NCBI GenBank assembly: GCA_021845985.1
Contig: JAJZES010000033.1
Location: 88,396 to 152,395 of the forward strand
Direction: 5' to 3'
Source: Pseudomonadota bacterium
GTDB taxonomy: Bacteria > Pseudomonadota > Alphaproteobacteria > Acetobacterales > Acetobacteraceae
Length of the DNA: 64,000 nt
In this document: piece by piece, positions 51,234-60,800 of the stretch
How the letters are laid out: each line of letters begins with the position of its first letter
How positions within the stretch are numbered: the first letter of the stretch is position 1
Translations under genes and position numbers: made by a program
Notes under the pieces: generated by a model
Databases searched by the model: none
Told to the model about the DNA's origin: nothing
What the model saw: only the letters and a program-made list of their open reading frames with translations

Positions 51234-53141
51234 TCAGGCGATCATGCCGCGATGGCGCAGTTCCTCGATGACGCGGTCGGCCAGCACCTCGGCTTCGGCC
51301 TCGGTCGTCGCCAGCCGCAGTTCCGGCGCGAGCGGCGCCTCGTAGGGGGCGGAGACGCCGGTGAAGTTGCGGATCTGCCCGGCATCGGCGCGGGCATACA
51401 GACCTTTCGGGTCACGCCGGCGGCATTCATCGACCGGCGTGTCGATGAACACCTCCATGAACTCGCCGGCCTCGAACCGCTCCCGCGCCGCGTCACGATC
51501 GGAGCGGTAGGGCGAGATAAAGGAGACGATGACGATCAGCCCGGCATCGACCATCAGCCGCGCCGCCTCGGCGGCGCGGCGGATGTTCTCCACCCGGTCG
51601 GCCTCGCTGAAGCCGAGGTCGCGGTTGAGGCCGTGGCGGACATTGTCGCCGTCGAGAATGTAGGTGTGGCGGCCCATGGCATGCAGCCGGCGATCGACGA
51701 GGTTGGCGATCGTCGATTTGCCGGCGCCCGACAGGCCGGTGAACCACAGCGCCGCCGGCCGCTGGCCTTTCAGCTCCGCCCGCGCCTCCTTATCGATCGC
51801 CATGTCGTGCCAGACGACGTTGGTCGAGCCGGGGGTGACGGCATCGACCATGCCGACGCCGACGGTGGCGTTGGTCAGCCGGTCGATGACGATGAAGCCG
51901 CCGAGTTCGCGGTTGTCGGCAAACCGCTCCATCGCCATCGGCGCACTCAGCGACACCCCGACCACCGCCACGTCGTTGATGCCGAGGCGATCGGCGGCGA
52001 CCTGCTCATAGGTGTTGACGTCGATGCGGTGGCGGATGCGGGTGATGCTGCCGGAGGTGCTGCGCGTGCCGACCTTGAAGACGTAGTTGCGGCCGGGAAA
52101 CAGCGCGTGTTCGCTGAGCCAGACGAGATGCGCCTCGAACTTGTCGGCGACCGGCACCGGCGCGCCGGGCGCCGCCAGCACGTCGCCGCGCGAGATGTCG
52201 ATCTGCTCGGCCAGCGTCAGCGTCACCGCGCTGCCGGCGCCGGCGCGGTCGAGGTCGCCATCCATGGTGACGATGCGCGCGACGGTGGAACTGCGCCCGG
52301 ACGCGGCGACGGTGACGCGGTCGCCCGGCCTGACCGTGCCGGCGGCAACGGTGCCGGCATAGCCGCGAAAATCGAGATTCGGCCGGTTGACCCACTGCAC
52401 CGCCATGCGGAACGGGTGCACCGACGCCTCGCCCTCGACATCCACCGTCTCCAGGTGTTCGAGCAGGCTCGGGCCGGCATACCACGGCGTGTTGGCGCTG
52501 CGGGCGATGACATTGTCGCCGAAGCGGGCCGAAATCGGGATCGCGGTGAGCGAGCGAAAGCCGAGGCCGGCCACCGCGCGCGCGTACTCGTCGCGGATTT
52601 CGTCAAACCGCGCCTGGGAAAACGCCACCAGGTCGATCTTGTTCACCGCCAGCACGACATGGCGGATGCCGAGCAGCGCGGCGATGAAGGAATGCCGCCG
52701 GGTCTGCGTCAGCACCCCCTGCCGGGCATCGACCAGCACCACGGCAAGCTCGGCGTTGGAGGCGCCGGTTGCCATGTTGCGCGTGTACTGTTCGTGGCCG
52801 GGCGTGTCGGCGACGATGAAGCGGCGCTTGTCGGTGGTGAAGAAGCGGTACGCCACGTCGATGGTGATGCCCTGCTCGCGCTCGGCCTCCAGCCCATCGA
52901 CCAGCAGGGCGAAATCAATGTGCTCGCCGGCCGTGCCATGCCTGGCGCTGTCGCGCTTGAGGGCGGCGAGATGGTCGTCGAAGATCAGCTTGGTGTCGTA
53001 GAGCAGCCGGCCGATCAGGGTCGATTTGCCGTCATCGACGCTGCCGCAGGTGAGGAAGCGCAGCAGGCCGATCTGTTCCTGTCGCGCCAGGAAGGCGTCG
53101 AGTGATGCCGCGGTCGGCGTGGTGGCGAGGCTGCTGCTCAT
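51234..53141 (-). CDS. cysNC: Bifunctional sulfate adenylyltransferase subunit 1 / APS kinase (CysNC, NodQ-like)
   Basis: A 635-residue fusion. The N-terminal GTPase CysN has G1 CGSVDDGKST, G3 DTPGHEQYTRNM and G4 NKID (residues about 30-170), with a beta-barrel domain after it. The C-terminal APS kinase has P-loop GLSGAGKST near 467 and GLNRDLGFSEADRVENIRR. Together they turn sulfate into PAPS with CysD, using GTP hydrolysis to drive adenylation. The APS kinase fusion points to PAPS for sulfation or assimilation. It begins one base after the cysD stop. Confidence 0.95.
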   Translation of the reverse strand: MSSSLATTPTAASLDAFLARQEQIGLLRFLTCGSVDDGKSTLIGRLLYDTKLIFDDHLAALKRDSARHGTAGEHIDFALLVDGLEAEREQGITIDVAYRFFTTDKRRFIVADTPGHEQYTRNMATGASNAELAVVLVDARQGVLTQTRRHSFIAALLGIRHVVLAVNKIDLVAFSQARFDEIRDEYARAVAGLGFRSLTAIPISARFGDNVIARSANTPWYAGPSLLEHLETVDVEGEASVHPFRMAVQWVNRPNLDFRGYAGTVAAGTVRPGDRVTVAASGRSSTVARIVTMDGDLDRAGAGSAVTLTLAEQIDISRGDVLAAPGAPVPVADKFEAHLVWLSEHALFPGRNYVFKVGTRSTSGSITRIRHRIDVNTYEQVAADRLGINDVAVVGVSLSAPMAMERFADNRELGGFIVIDRLTNATVGVGMVDAVTPGSTNVVWHDMAIDKEARAELKGQRPAALWFTGLSGAGKSTIANLVDRRLHAMGRHTYILDGDNVRHGLNRDLGFSEADRVENIRRAAEAARLMVDAGLIVIVSFISPYRSDRDAARERFEAGEFMEVFIDTPVDECRRRDPKGLYARADAGQIRNFTGVSAPYEAPLAPELRLATTEAEAEVLADRVIEELRHRGMIA

Positions 53142-53142
53142 G

Positions 53143-54048
53143 TCAGAAATATCCCTCGCGCTTCTTCTTTTCCATGCTGTCCTTCTCGTCGCGGTCGATC
53201 AGCCGGCCGCCGCGCTCGGAGGTGCGGGCGGTGAACATTTCCGCCACGATCTCCGGCAGCGTCGTCGCGTCCGACTCATGCGCCGCGGTCAGCGGGTAGC
53301 AGCCTAGCGAGCGGAAGCGGACCAGTTTTTCCTCCGCCACTTCGCCGTCGTTCAGCCGCATGCGCGCGTCATGCACGACGATCAGGCTGCCGTCGCGCAC
53401 CACCACCGGGCGGGGGGCGGCGAAATACAGCGGCACGATCGGCAGTTCCTCCAGCATGATGTAGTGCCAGATGTCGAGTTCGGTCCAGTTCGACAGCGGA
53501 AACACGCGGATCGACTCGCCGGGATGGATGCGCCCGTTGTAAAGGTTCCAGAACTCCGGCCGCTGGTTCTTCGGGTCCCATTGCTGGCTGGCGGTGCGGA
53601 AGGAGAAGATGCGCTCCTTGGCCCGGCTCTTTTCCTCGTCCCGCCGGGCGCCGCCGAAAGCCGCGTCAAAGCCGTGCAGCTTCAGCGCCGCCTTCAGCGC
53701 CTCGGTCTTCATCGTGTGGGTGTAGAAGGCGCTGCCGTGGTCGAACGGGTTGACGTTCTGCCGGCGCCCCTCCTCGTTGGTGTGGACGATGAGGTCGAGG
53801 CCGAGGCGTTGAACCGTCGCGTCGCGAAACGTGATCATCTCGCGGAACTTCCAGCCGGTGTCGATGTGCAGCAGCGGAAACGGCGGCCGGGCGGGATGGA
53901 ACGCCTTGAGGATCAGGTGCAGCAGCACCGAGGAATCCTTGCCGATCGAATACAGGAACACCGGCGCCCGGCACTCCGCGGCCACCTCGCGGATGATGCG
54001 GATGCTCTCGTTTTCCAGGCGCTTGAGGTGGGAGAGGCGATCAGACAC
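53143..54048 (-). CDS. cysD: Sulfate adenylyltransferase subunit 2 CysD
   Basis: A 301-residue ATP-PP-loop enzyme. The nucleotide motif is [20 protein letters not shown] near residue 30. [36 protein letters not shown] and [15 protein letters not shown] are family blocks. It makes APS from sulfate and ATP with CysN. GTG 54048 was chosen over an ATG 15 codons upstream because AAGGAT lies 7 bases before it and the product then has the usual length. No sulfate permease or APS reductase gene is nearby. Confidence 0.94.
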   Translation of the reverse strand: MSDRLSHLKRLENESIRIIREVAAECRAPVFLYSIGKDSSVLLHLILKAFHPARPPFPLLHIDTGWKFREMITFRDATVQRLGLDLIVHTNEEGRRQNVNPFDHGSAFYTHTMKTEALKAALKLHGFDAAFGGARRDEEKSRAKERIFSFRTASQQWDPKNQRPEFWNLYNGRIHPGESIRVFPLSNWTELDIWHYIMLEELPIVPLYFAAPRPVVVRDGSLIVVHDARMRLNDGEVAEEKLVRFRSLGCYPLTAAHESDATTLPEIVAEMFTARTSERGGRLIDRDEKDSMEKKKREGYF

Positions 54049-54156
54049 GGGCACATCCTTCGGCACAAAATGCCGCGCCAAACTACTGCGCAAACAGGGA
54101 AGACGACGGCATCCCCGTGCGAGCGTTGTAAAACTTCGCGATCCGATGATACAAGG

Positions 54157-55152
54157 TCAAGCGACGGTAGTACCGATTTTCTTTCCTGGCCGTGGCGCGA
54201 ATACCCCGGCCGCGAGACGCCGCAGCGGCGCGGTGATCCGCCACGAGGTCGAGGCACGCAGCGCCCGCAGCTCCTGCTCCAGCGCCGCAAGCCGCGGATC
54301 GGCCGGGGTTTCCGAGGCCTCCAGCCGGGCCAGCTCGGCCAGGAACCCGGCCTCGGCCAGGGCCGGATCGGCGCCGTCGGGCAACCGCTCCAGCACCAGC
54401 AGCATCTCGACCGCGCAGGGCACCGTTTCGTGGAACGCGGCGCAGCGGAACGCCAGCAGGCCGGCGCGCGCCACCCCGGCGAGCAATTCGAGCAGGGCGC
54501 GCGGCGTCACCACGCTGCAATGCACGTCGATATAGTCGCCCGCCATCGCCGCCCGGCAGCTGGCCAGCGCATGCTCGGTGGTGGCAAAGTGCGGCAGCGT
54601 CGCCGGATCGAGCGGTCCCGCCCAGGCGGCTACCTCATCGACCATCACCGCATTGATATGGTGGTCGAAAATTGCCGCGGCCGCCGGCCGCCGATCGCCG
54701 CGCAGATGCGCCGCCACCCAGTCGCCGAGCCGCGTCGTCTGCCGCAGATAGTCGAAGGTGAAGCGCTTGTCGGGAATGGCGAGGCAGACCCGCCCGCCGG
54801 GCCGCAGCACGGCGGCGATCTCGCCCAGCCAGCCGATCGGATCGGCGACATGCTCGATGACATGGGCGGCGAAGACATAGTCGAGCACGAGGCCGGGCGG
54901 CAGGCAGTCGGCCAGCGCCGCATCGGCCCAGATGACATCGACATCGACGATGCGCGCGGTGTCGAAGCCGGGATGGCCGGCATATTTCGCGCGCAGGCTG
55001 GCAGCATCGGTATGGTCGGCATAGAGCACCCGCGTCCCCGCCCTGGGGATTGCCGGCGAGCCGAGCGGCCCGACCTCCAGGCCGATGTCGCGCGCCAGAT
55101 CGATGCCGTCGAGCAGGCTGTGCCGGCGGGGATGCGCGGGACCCGGCAGCAT
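54157..55152 (-). CDS. SAM-dependent methyltransferase of the surface-glycan type
   Basis: A 331-residue class I methyltransferase. GLEVGPLGSPAI near residue 27 replaces the usual glycine-rich loop, VIEHVADPIGWLGEIAAVLR, PGGRVCLAIPD near 108 is the post-motif region, and FDHHINAVMVDEVAAW follows. The C-terminal tail ELRALRASTSWRITAPLRRL is common at the ends of glycosyl- and methyltransferases in O-antigen or capsule loci. The acceptor is unknown. ATG 55152 gives the natural N-terminus; upstream open sequence is antisense to mmsA. Confidence 0.8.
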   Translation of the reverse strand: MLPGPAHPRRHSLLDGIDLARDIGLEVGPLGSPAIPRAGTRVLYADHTDAASLRAKYAGHPGFDTARIVDVDVIWADAALADCLPPGLVLDYVFAAHVIEHVADPIGWLGEIAAVLRPGGRVCLAIPDKRFTFDYLRQTTRLGDWVAAHLRGDRRPAAAAIFDHHINAVMVDEVAAWAGPLDPATLPHFATTEHALASCRAAMAGDYIDVHCSVVTPRALLELLAGVARAGLLAFRCAAFHETVPCAVEMLLVLERLPDGADPALAEAGFLAELARLEASETPADPRLAALEQELRALRASTSWRITAPLRRLAAGVFAPRPGKKIGTTVA

Positions 55153-55275
55153 CGGTCGGTCATATCTCCCGAGAAGCGGCGGCCACTGGCGCGCGCGCGG
55201 GCGGCAGGGTAGGGGGGAGCGGTGCCGGGGGTCAACGCGCTTGCACCGCGGACCGGCCACAGGAGGAGACCAGCG

Positions 55276-56772
55276 ATGGAAGCAATCGTCCAGCACGTCA
55301 TCGGCGGCAGGCGCGGCGGCGGCAGCGGCCAGCGGTTTGCCGATGTGTTCAATCCGGCCACCGGGCAGGTGGCGCGCCGCGTCGTGCTCGGCACCGCGGC
55401 CGATGTCGATGCGGCGGTGGCGGCGGCGGCCGCGGCGTTCCCCGGCTGGGCCGCCACCACGCCGCTCGCCCGCGCCCGGGTGATGTTCAAGTTCCGCGAG
55501 TTGCTGGAGGCGCACGCCAAGGAGCTGTCGGCGATCATCACCGCCGAGCACGGCAAGGTGCTGTCCGATGCGATGGGCGAGGTGCAGCGCGGGCTGGAGG
55601 TGGTGGAATACGCCACCGGCATCCCCGAACTGCTGAAGGGCGATTTCACCGAGCAGGTCGGCCGCGGCGTCGATAGCTATTCGATGCGCCAGCCGCTCGG
55701 CGTGGTGGCGGGGATCACCCCGTTCAACTTCCCGGCGATGGTGCCGCTGTGGATGGCGCCGGTGGCGCTGGCCTGCGGCAACACGTTCATCCTCAAACCG
55801 TCGGAGCGCGACCCGTCGGCGGCGCTGATGCTGGCCGATCTGTTGCGCGAGGCCGGCCTGCCGGTCGGCGCCTTCAACGTGGTGCAGGGCGACAAGACGG
55901 TGGTGGATGCGATCCTGGGGCATCCCGGCATCGCCGCGGTCAGCTTCGTCGGCTCGACGCCGATCGCCGAATACATCTATCGCACCGGCACCGCGCACGG
56001 AAAGCGGGTGCAGGCGCTGGGCGGGGCGAAGAACCACATGGTGGTGATGCCCGATGCCGACCTCGATCAGGTGACCGACGCGCTGATGGGTGCGGGCTAT
56101 GGCGCCGCCGGCGAACGCTGCATGGCGATCTCGGTCGCGGTGGCGGTCGGCGGCGTCGGCGACGCGCTGATCGAGCGGCTGGCGCCGCGGGTGCGGGCGC
56201 TGAAAGTCGGGCCGGGCACCGACCCGGATGCCGAGATGGGGCCGCTGGTGACCGGTGTGCATCTGGCCAAGGTGCGCGGCTATGTCGATGCCGGCATTGC
56301 CGAGGGTGCCAGGCTGGTGGTCGATGGGCGCGATCTGCGGCTGCAGGGCTACGAGGACGGATTCTACCTCGGCGGCTGCCTGTTCGACGACGTGACGCCG
56401 GAGATGAAGATCTACCGGGAGGAGATTTTCGGCCCGGTGCTGTCGGTGGTGCGCGCCGACAAGTTCGACGACGCGCTGAAACTGGTCAACGACCACGAAT
56501 ACGGCAACGGCACCGCGGTCTTCACCCGCGACGGCGACACCGCGCGGGCTTTCGCCGCCGGGGTGCAGGTCGGCATGGTGGGGGTCAACGTGCCGATCCC
56601 GGTGCCGGTCGCCTATCACAGTTTCGGCGGCTGGAAGCGCAGCCTGTTCGGCGATCACGGCGTCTATGGCCGCGAAGGGGTGCGGTTCTACACCAAGCTG
56701 AAAACCATCACCGCGCGCTGGCCGACCGGCATCCGCGCCGGGGCGCAGTTCGTCATGCCGACGACGGGTTAG
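55276..56772 (+). CDS. mmsA: Methylmalonate-semialdehyde dehydrogenase (CoA-acylating)
   Basis: A 498-residue CoA-dependent aldehyde dehydrogenase converting methylmalonate semialdehyde to propionyl-CoA in valine and inositol breakdown. Family blocks are [20 protein letters not shown] near residue 155, [20 protein letters not shown] near 255 and [14 protein letters not shown] with the catalytic Cys near 284. The usual general-base Glu is replaced in the GGAKNH segment, as expected for CoA-acylating members. AGGAGGA precedes the ATG. Its last 25 bp are repeated downstream at 57475-57499. Confidence 0.92.
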   Translation: MEAIVQHVIGGRRGGGSGQRFADVFNPATGQVARRVVLGTAADVDAAVAAAAAAFPGWAATTPLARARVMFKFRELLEAHAKELSAIITAEHGKVLSDAMGEVQRGLEVVEYATGIPELLKGDFTEQVGRGVDSYSMRQPLGVVAGITPFNFPAMVPLWMAPVALACGNTFILKPSERDPSAALMLADLLREAGLPVGAFNVVQGDKTVVDAILGHPGIAAVSFVGSTPIAEYIYRTGTAHGKRVQALGGAKNHMVVMPDADLDQVTDALMGAGYGAAGERCMAISVAVAVGGVGDALIERLAPRVRALKVGPGTDPDAEMGPLVTGVHLAKVRGYVDAGIAEGARLVVDGRDLRLQGYEDGFYLGGCLFDDVTPEMKIYREEIFGPVLSVVRADKFDDALKLVNDHEYGNGTAVFTRDGDTARAFAAGVQVGMVGVNVPIPVPVAYHSFGGWKRSLFGDHGVYGREGVRFYTKLKTITARWPTGIRAGAQFVMPTTG

Positions 56773-57499
56773 AAGATAGCGGTATCGAAAATGAAAAATA
56801 GCGTCTCCGAAAAGGATGATTGCGCCACATATTGACGGTCAGGGACGCCTGGTGCATTTATCGATGCCAAAATTGTGTGGAGATGGTACCGATAAATGTC
56901 GCCTCGCGTGTCGTGCTGCTTGCCACGCTATCCGCGTTCGCCGGTGGATATGCGAGGGCGGATGTCATCGGGACGTTCGACCTCACATGGTCTGGCGCTA
57001 TTCTAAGCAATAGCGCCACGGCCACCGGCCAGATCGTCCTGAATCTGACGACCATTCCGAATCCCGGATCCTATGCGAATAAAGGCGCTTTGGCGCCTTG
57101 GGTCCAAGGCATCAGCATAACCGTTTCCGGAGATCCAACCGGTGACGGAACATTCACGACAAGCGGTTTTGTCCGGCGGGACGCTCAACTTTACGCAGAA
57201 TCTGGTTGGCCAGACGACCAGCGGTGCAGTCTGGGACACTCCCATCGGCACCAAAGGAGATTGCAATTTTTTCAGCGCTAATGCCAGCGCACCAAATGGA
57301 ACATCGCCTTTTACATTGACGACAAATGATGGCAGTGGTGCTGCTATGATCTTGATATCGTTCACTCCGGCCGAATTGCCGGAACCGGCCAGCGTCGGGT
57401 TTGTTGCGGTGGGTATGGCCGCGCTTGGCTTCGCAGTACGCCGCCGACCGGCCGCCTGATTGCGTCGGCAGAGACGCAGTTCGTCATGCCGACGACGGG
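56744..57499. repeat. 25-bp direct repeats of the mmsA 3' end flanking a 706-bp cassette
   Basis: 56744-56768 and 57475-57499 are identical over 25 bp (CGCAGTTCGTCATGCC then GACGACGGG). Both read QFVMPTTG in frame, with TAG after the first copy and TGA after the second. The DNA between them is less GC-rich and holds the frameshifted PEP-CTERM gene. The simplest reading is insertion at the mmsA 3' end with duplication of the last codons, so the host gene stayed complete. Confidence 0.75.
56883..57459 (+). pseudogene. PEP-CTERM anchored exoprotein, frameshifted
   Basis: The first frame gives a signal peptide (SRVVLLATLSAFAGGYARA) and a mature start DVIGTFDLTWSGAILSNSAT up to about 57170. The second frame then continues LSGGTLNFTQNLVGQTTSGA and ends with the sorting signal LPEPASVGFVAVGMAALGFA plus VRRRPAA. 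Joined, this is a normal small PEP-CTERM protein destined for exosortase cleavage and display. The shift lies near 57160-57180. It is either a true disruption or a sequencing error. No exosortase gene is in the window. Confidence 0.75.
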
Positions 57500-57515
57500 G
57501 TGAGGCGCCGGCGGC

Positions 57516-57545
57516 GGCGCCGGTGCTCTGACCAGCACCGGCGCC
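57516..57545. terminator. Strong bidirectional terminator-like hairpin
   Basis: GGCGCCGGTGCT (57516-57527) and AGCACCGGCGCC (57534-57545) form a perfect 12-bp stem with a 6-base loop. It lies between the second copy of the mmsA end and the convergent cupin gene. It was probably the original mmsA terminator, now separated from mmsA by the inserted cassette. Confidence 0.6.
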
Positions 57546-57554
57546 CGCCGCGGC

Positions 57555-57848
57555 TCAGCGCAGCAACTCGACCTCGATAAACGCATAGTCGTGGCCGGAG
57601 GCGTTGACGACGTTGTGGGCGACGCCGGCGCGGCGGGCGTAGGGCGCGTGGGCCTGCATCGGCACGGTGCGCGCCACCCCGTCCGCCTCCTCCAGCCGCA
57701 GCGCGCCGTCCATCAGCGGCACCACCACGTAATCGTGGTCATGCACATGCCAGCCGGTTTCGGCATCGCTGGCGAAGCGCCATTCGGTGACGCGGACATG
57801 CGCCTCATCGATGCGCACGGTGGGCACGGCTTTCGCGCGCGGCGCCAT
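57555..57848 (-). CDS. Small cupin-domain protein
   Basis: A 97-residue single-cupin protein. HVHDHDYVVVPLMDGALRLE carries the H-x-H...Glu-type metal motif 1 in slightly altered form, and HAPYARRAGVAHNVVNASGH carries motif 2 His. Such small cupins are sensors or isomerases and the function here is unknown. ATG 57848 has GAGGAGGA upstream and was preferred to an earlier start that overlaps the neighbouring gene. It follows the Hint-domain gene by 32 bases on the same strand. Confidence 0.8.
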   Translation of the reverse strand: MAPRAKAVPTVRIDEAHVRVTEWRFASDAETGWHVHDHDYVVVPLMDGALRLEEADGVARTVPMQAHAPYARRAGVAHNVVNASGHDYAFIEVELLR

Positions 57849-57880
57849 GATTGTCCTCCTCGGCTGCGGCGATTTATTCA

Positions 57881-60800
57881 TCACGCGGCTTGTGGCGCAA
57901 GCACGGAGCGGTGGCCCGGCGCCGCCGGCCGGCGGCGCCAATAGCGTCCGGTCATTGGCACCTCGAAGGTGACCACGCGGATGCCGGCGACCGGGATTGC
58001 CGCCGCGCCGTCGGTCCAGCGCCAGTCCGCCGCCTCCGCCCGGTGCCAGCCGACCGTCAGGGCCGGGCTGTCGAGCGCCACCATTCGCCCATCCAGCGCC
58101 AGCCGCCGGATCGCCACGCCCAGCCGGCGCGGATCGTCGGCGGCGGGGTCGGTGTGGGCCGGAATCCAGACCAGCGAGCGCAGCTCCAGACGATCAACGC
58201 CCGCCGGCAGCCGCATTTGCCAGTGGCCGTCCCGCCGGTCGGCCGCGAGCCTGCGGCCGTCGGCGATGACGGCGAGGGCGGGGTCGCGGGTGATGCGGTG
58301 GCCGAGCGCGGCGGCGCGCGCCAGCAACCGCCGCCGCGCCGCGGCCAGTCTGGCGCCGGCCATCACCAGTTCGGCGCAGCCCTCGGCCTGCCAGACGCGG
58401 CGGGCGAAATCGGGATGCAGGTCGAGCGCCGCGCCGCCGCCGGGAAAGGCGCCGCGGTTGCCGGTGTCGAGATAGCTTTCCGCCGGCAGCCCTTCGGCCA
58501 GCAGCACGTCATGGCGGTCGAGTTCGACATGCAGGTAGTCGATGGCGGCGACCGCGACCGGCGCGATGGTGGCGCCGTTGACCAGACAGCGCACCGGGAT
58601 CAGCACGCCGCCGCACAACACCGCATGGTCGGGCGACAGCAACAGGTCGCGATGCGGCTGACCGGGGCCGAACGCAGCCTGGCGAATGCGCACCGGCTGC
58701 ACCTGCTCGGGCCGGGGATGGCGGCGGCAATCGATCCGCCGGCGGCCGACCCAGCGCACCGGCGCCAGCCGGCCAGACAGGGTGCGCACCAGATCGCCGG
58801 GCGCCAGCGCCTCCACCGGCATTTCGCCGCGATCGGTGGCGATGCGGGTGCCGGCGGCATAGCAGGGAATCTCGAGCAGCGTGCCGGCGGCGCCGTCGCT
58901 CCGCGCCAGCACCGCGACGCCGGCGTAACTGCCGGCGAGCTGCAGCGTCGCCGCGGTGGCGCCGGCGCTGATGGTCAGCACGTCGGTTGCGGCGTTGATG
59001 GTGGCGGTGGGGGCGGCGCCGGCGGCGATGCCGGTCAGGTCGATGGTGTCGGTGGCGGCAAAGCCGGAGATCGTCGTTGCCGGCGGCAGCGTGCCGCCGA
59101 TATCGAGCAGCGCTCCGCCGCCGGCAAACACGATGCCGCTGCCGGCCACCGCGCCGGCGTTCAGCACCAGCGTGCCGGCCGCGTCGAGCCGCGTGGCGTC
59201 GGCGGTGCCGCCCGAATTGACCACCATCTCGCCGCCCGCGGTGATCGCGGTGGCGCTGGCGGTGCCGGAGGCGTTGACGAACTGCCGGCCGCCGGCGTTG
59301 ACCGTGGTGGCCGAGGTCGTGCCGCCCAGCAGCAGCAGCGGCGCGCCACCGAACCCCACCTTGCCGCCGATCACCTGTTCGCCGCCGCTGTTGACCACGG
59401 TGCCGACCGTGCTGCCGCCGTTGGCCAGACCGTCGATGCCGCCATTGACCACGGTGTTGCTGGCGACCGTGCCGGACCCCAGTTCCAGGACGATGCCGCT
59501 GCTGGCGACGACGATGCCGGCCGCGGTGCCGCCGGCGGTGAACAGCAGGCCGCCGCTGCTGACGGTGGCGGAGATGACGCGGCCCTGATTGATGAAATTG
59601 CCGCCGAAGCCGACCTGCGTGGCGCTGTCGGTGCCCGCATTCTCTTCCAGCGCCAATGCCGCCGCGCCACTGTTGAGCTGCAGCGTGCCGCCGTCGATCG
59701 CATTGGCGGCATAGGTTATCAGCGGCCCGGTGCCGCTGAGTGTGGCCGAGATGTTGGTGCCGCCGGAATGGACGATCAGCACATCGCCGCCCTGGAGCGC
59801 GAGCAAGCTGCTGGTTTTGCCGGTCGCGACGAGGTGGCTGGAGGTGCCGATGAAGGCGATATTGGTGCCTTGGTAGCCGTCGGAGGTGAGGATGAACTGC
59901 CCGCCGGCGTAGTCCGCGGCCGGCCCGAGGGCGAGCGCGTAGGTCTGCCCGCCCTCGCTGACGGTAAGCGTGCCGGCGCTGTAGCTGGCGCTGCCGGCCG
60001 GATCGTAGGCGATGTTGTTGAGGTCGATCGTATCCGCGCCGCCGAAGCCGCTGATGACCGCGCTGGGCATGGCGCTGCCGAAGATGGAGATATTGGCGAA
60101 GCTCTGCGGGGCGATGTCGATGGCGCCGGTGACGGTGGCGCCGGCCTGGATGCTGAGGTTGGTGAGATTGCCGCTGAGCGTGATGCCGCTGGCGGTACCG
60201 CCGCTGTTGACCGTCATGTTGGCGAAGGTGCCGCCGAGCGTCACGCCGCCGGCGCTGCCGCCGCTGTTGACCGCCAACACACCCATGAAGCCGAGCGTGG
60301 TCGCCACCGCGCTGCCGCCCGCACTGACGTAAAGTCCCCCCTCAACGACCTGCGTGCCGGCGGCCACGCCGCCCGAGATCGCGACGACATAGCCGCCGCT
60401 GCCGATGCTGGTGCCACTGGCGCTGCCGCCCTGGCCGATGGTAAGCGCGCCGCCGGAGATGACGGTGGCATTGCCGATCGTGCCGCCGCTGCCGATCTCG
60501 ATGACGCCCTGGCCGGCGACCGTCTCGCCAAAGCCGCTGCCGGCAATGGTGAGGCTGGTGAAATAGCCGGAGCCGGATATCAGAGCGCCGACATCGCTGC
60601 CGCCGGACGCCACCGTCTCGGTGGCGGACGAGGTGATGGTGACGCCCGACGCGGCGCCGCCCGACAGCACCTCGAGCTTGCCGCCGCTGCCGACCGCGAC
60701 GCCGCTGACGGGGACCGTCCAGGCCGAGACCGTCTGCGGCGACAGCAGCACAACGCTGGGCACGATCGCCGCACCGACCGGCGTGACCCCGGTGGCGCTG

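Noticed and set aside
50001..53105. A 1,034-codon open frame on the plus strand over the MFS and cysNC genes
   Set aside because: It is antisense to two well-recognised genes and made of Arg/Gly/Gln/His-rich sequence with no motif; a GC-rich shadow.
55153..56658. 500-residue N-terminal extension of the methyltransferase
   Set aside because: It is antisense to mmsA and has shadow composition; the methyltransferase begins naturally at 55152.
56744..57499. Ordinary transposon target-site duplication around the PEP-CTERM cassette
   Set aside because: The repeat is 25 bp, no terminal inverted repeats or transposase are visible, and the repeat exactly restores the host gene end, so a simple transposition event does not fit.
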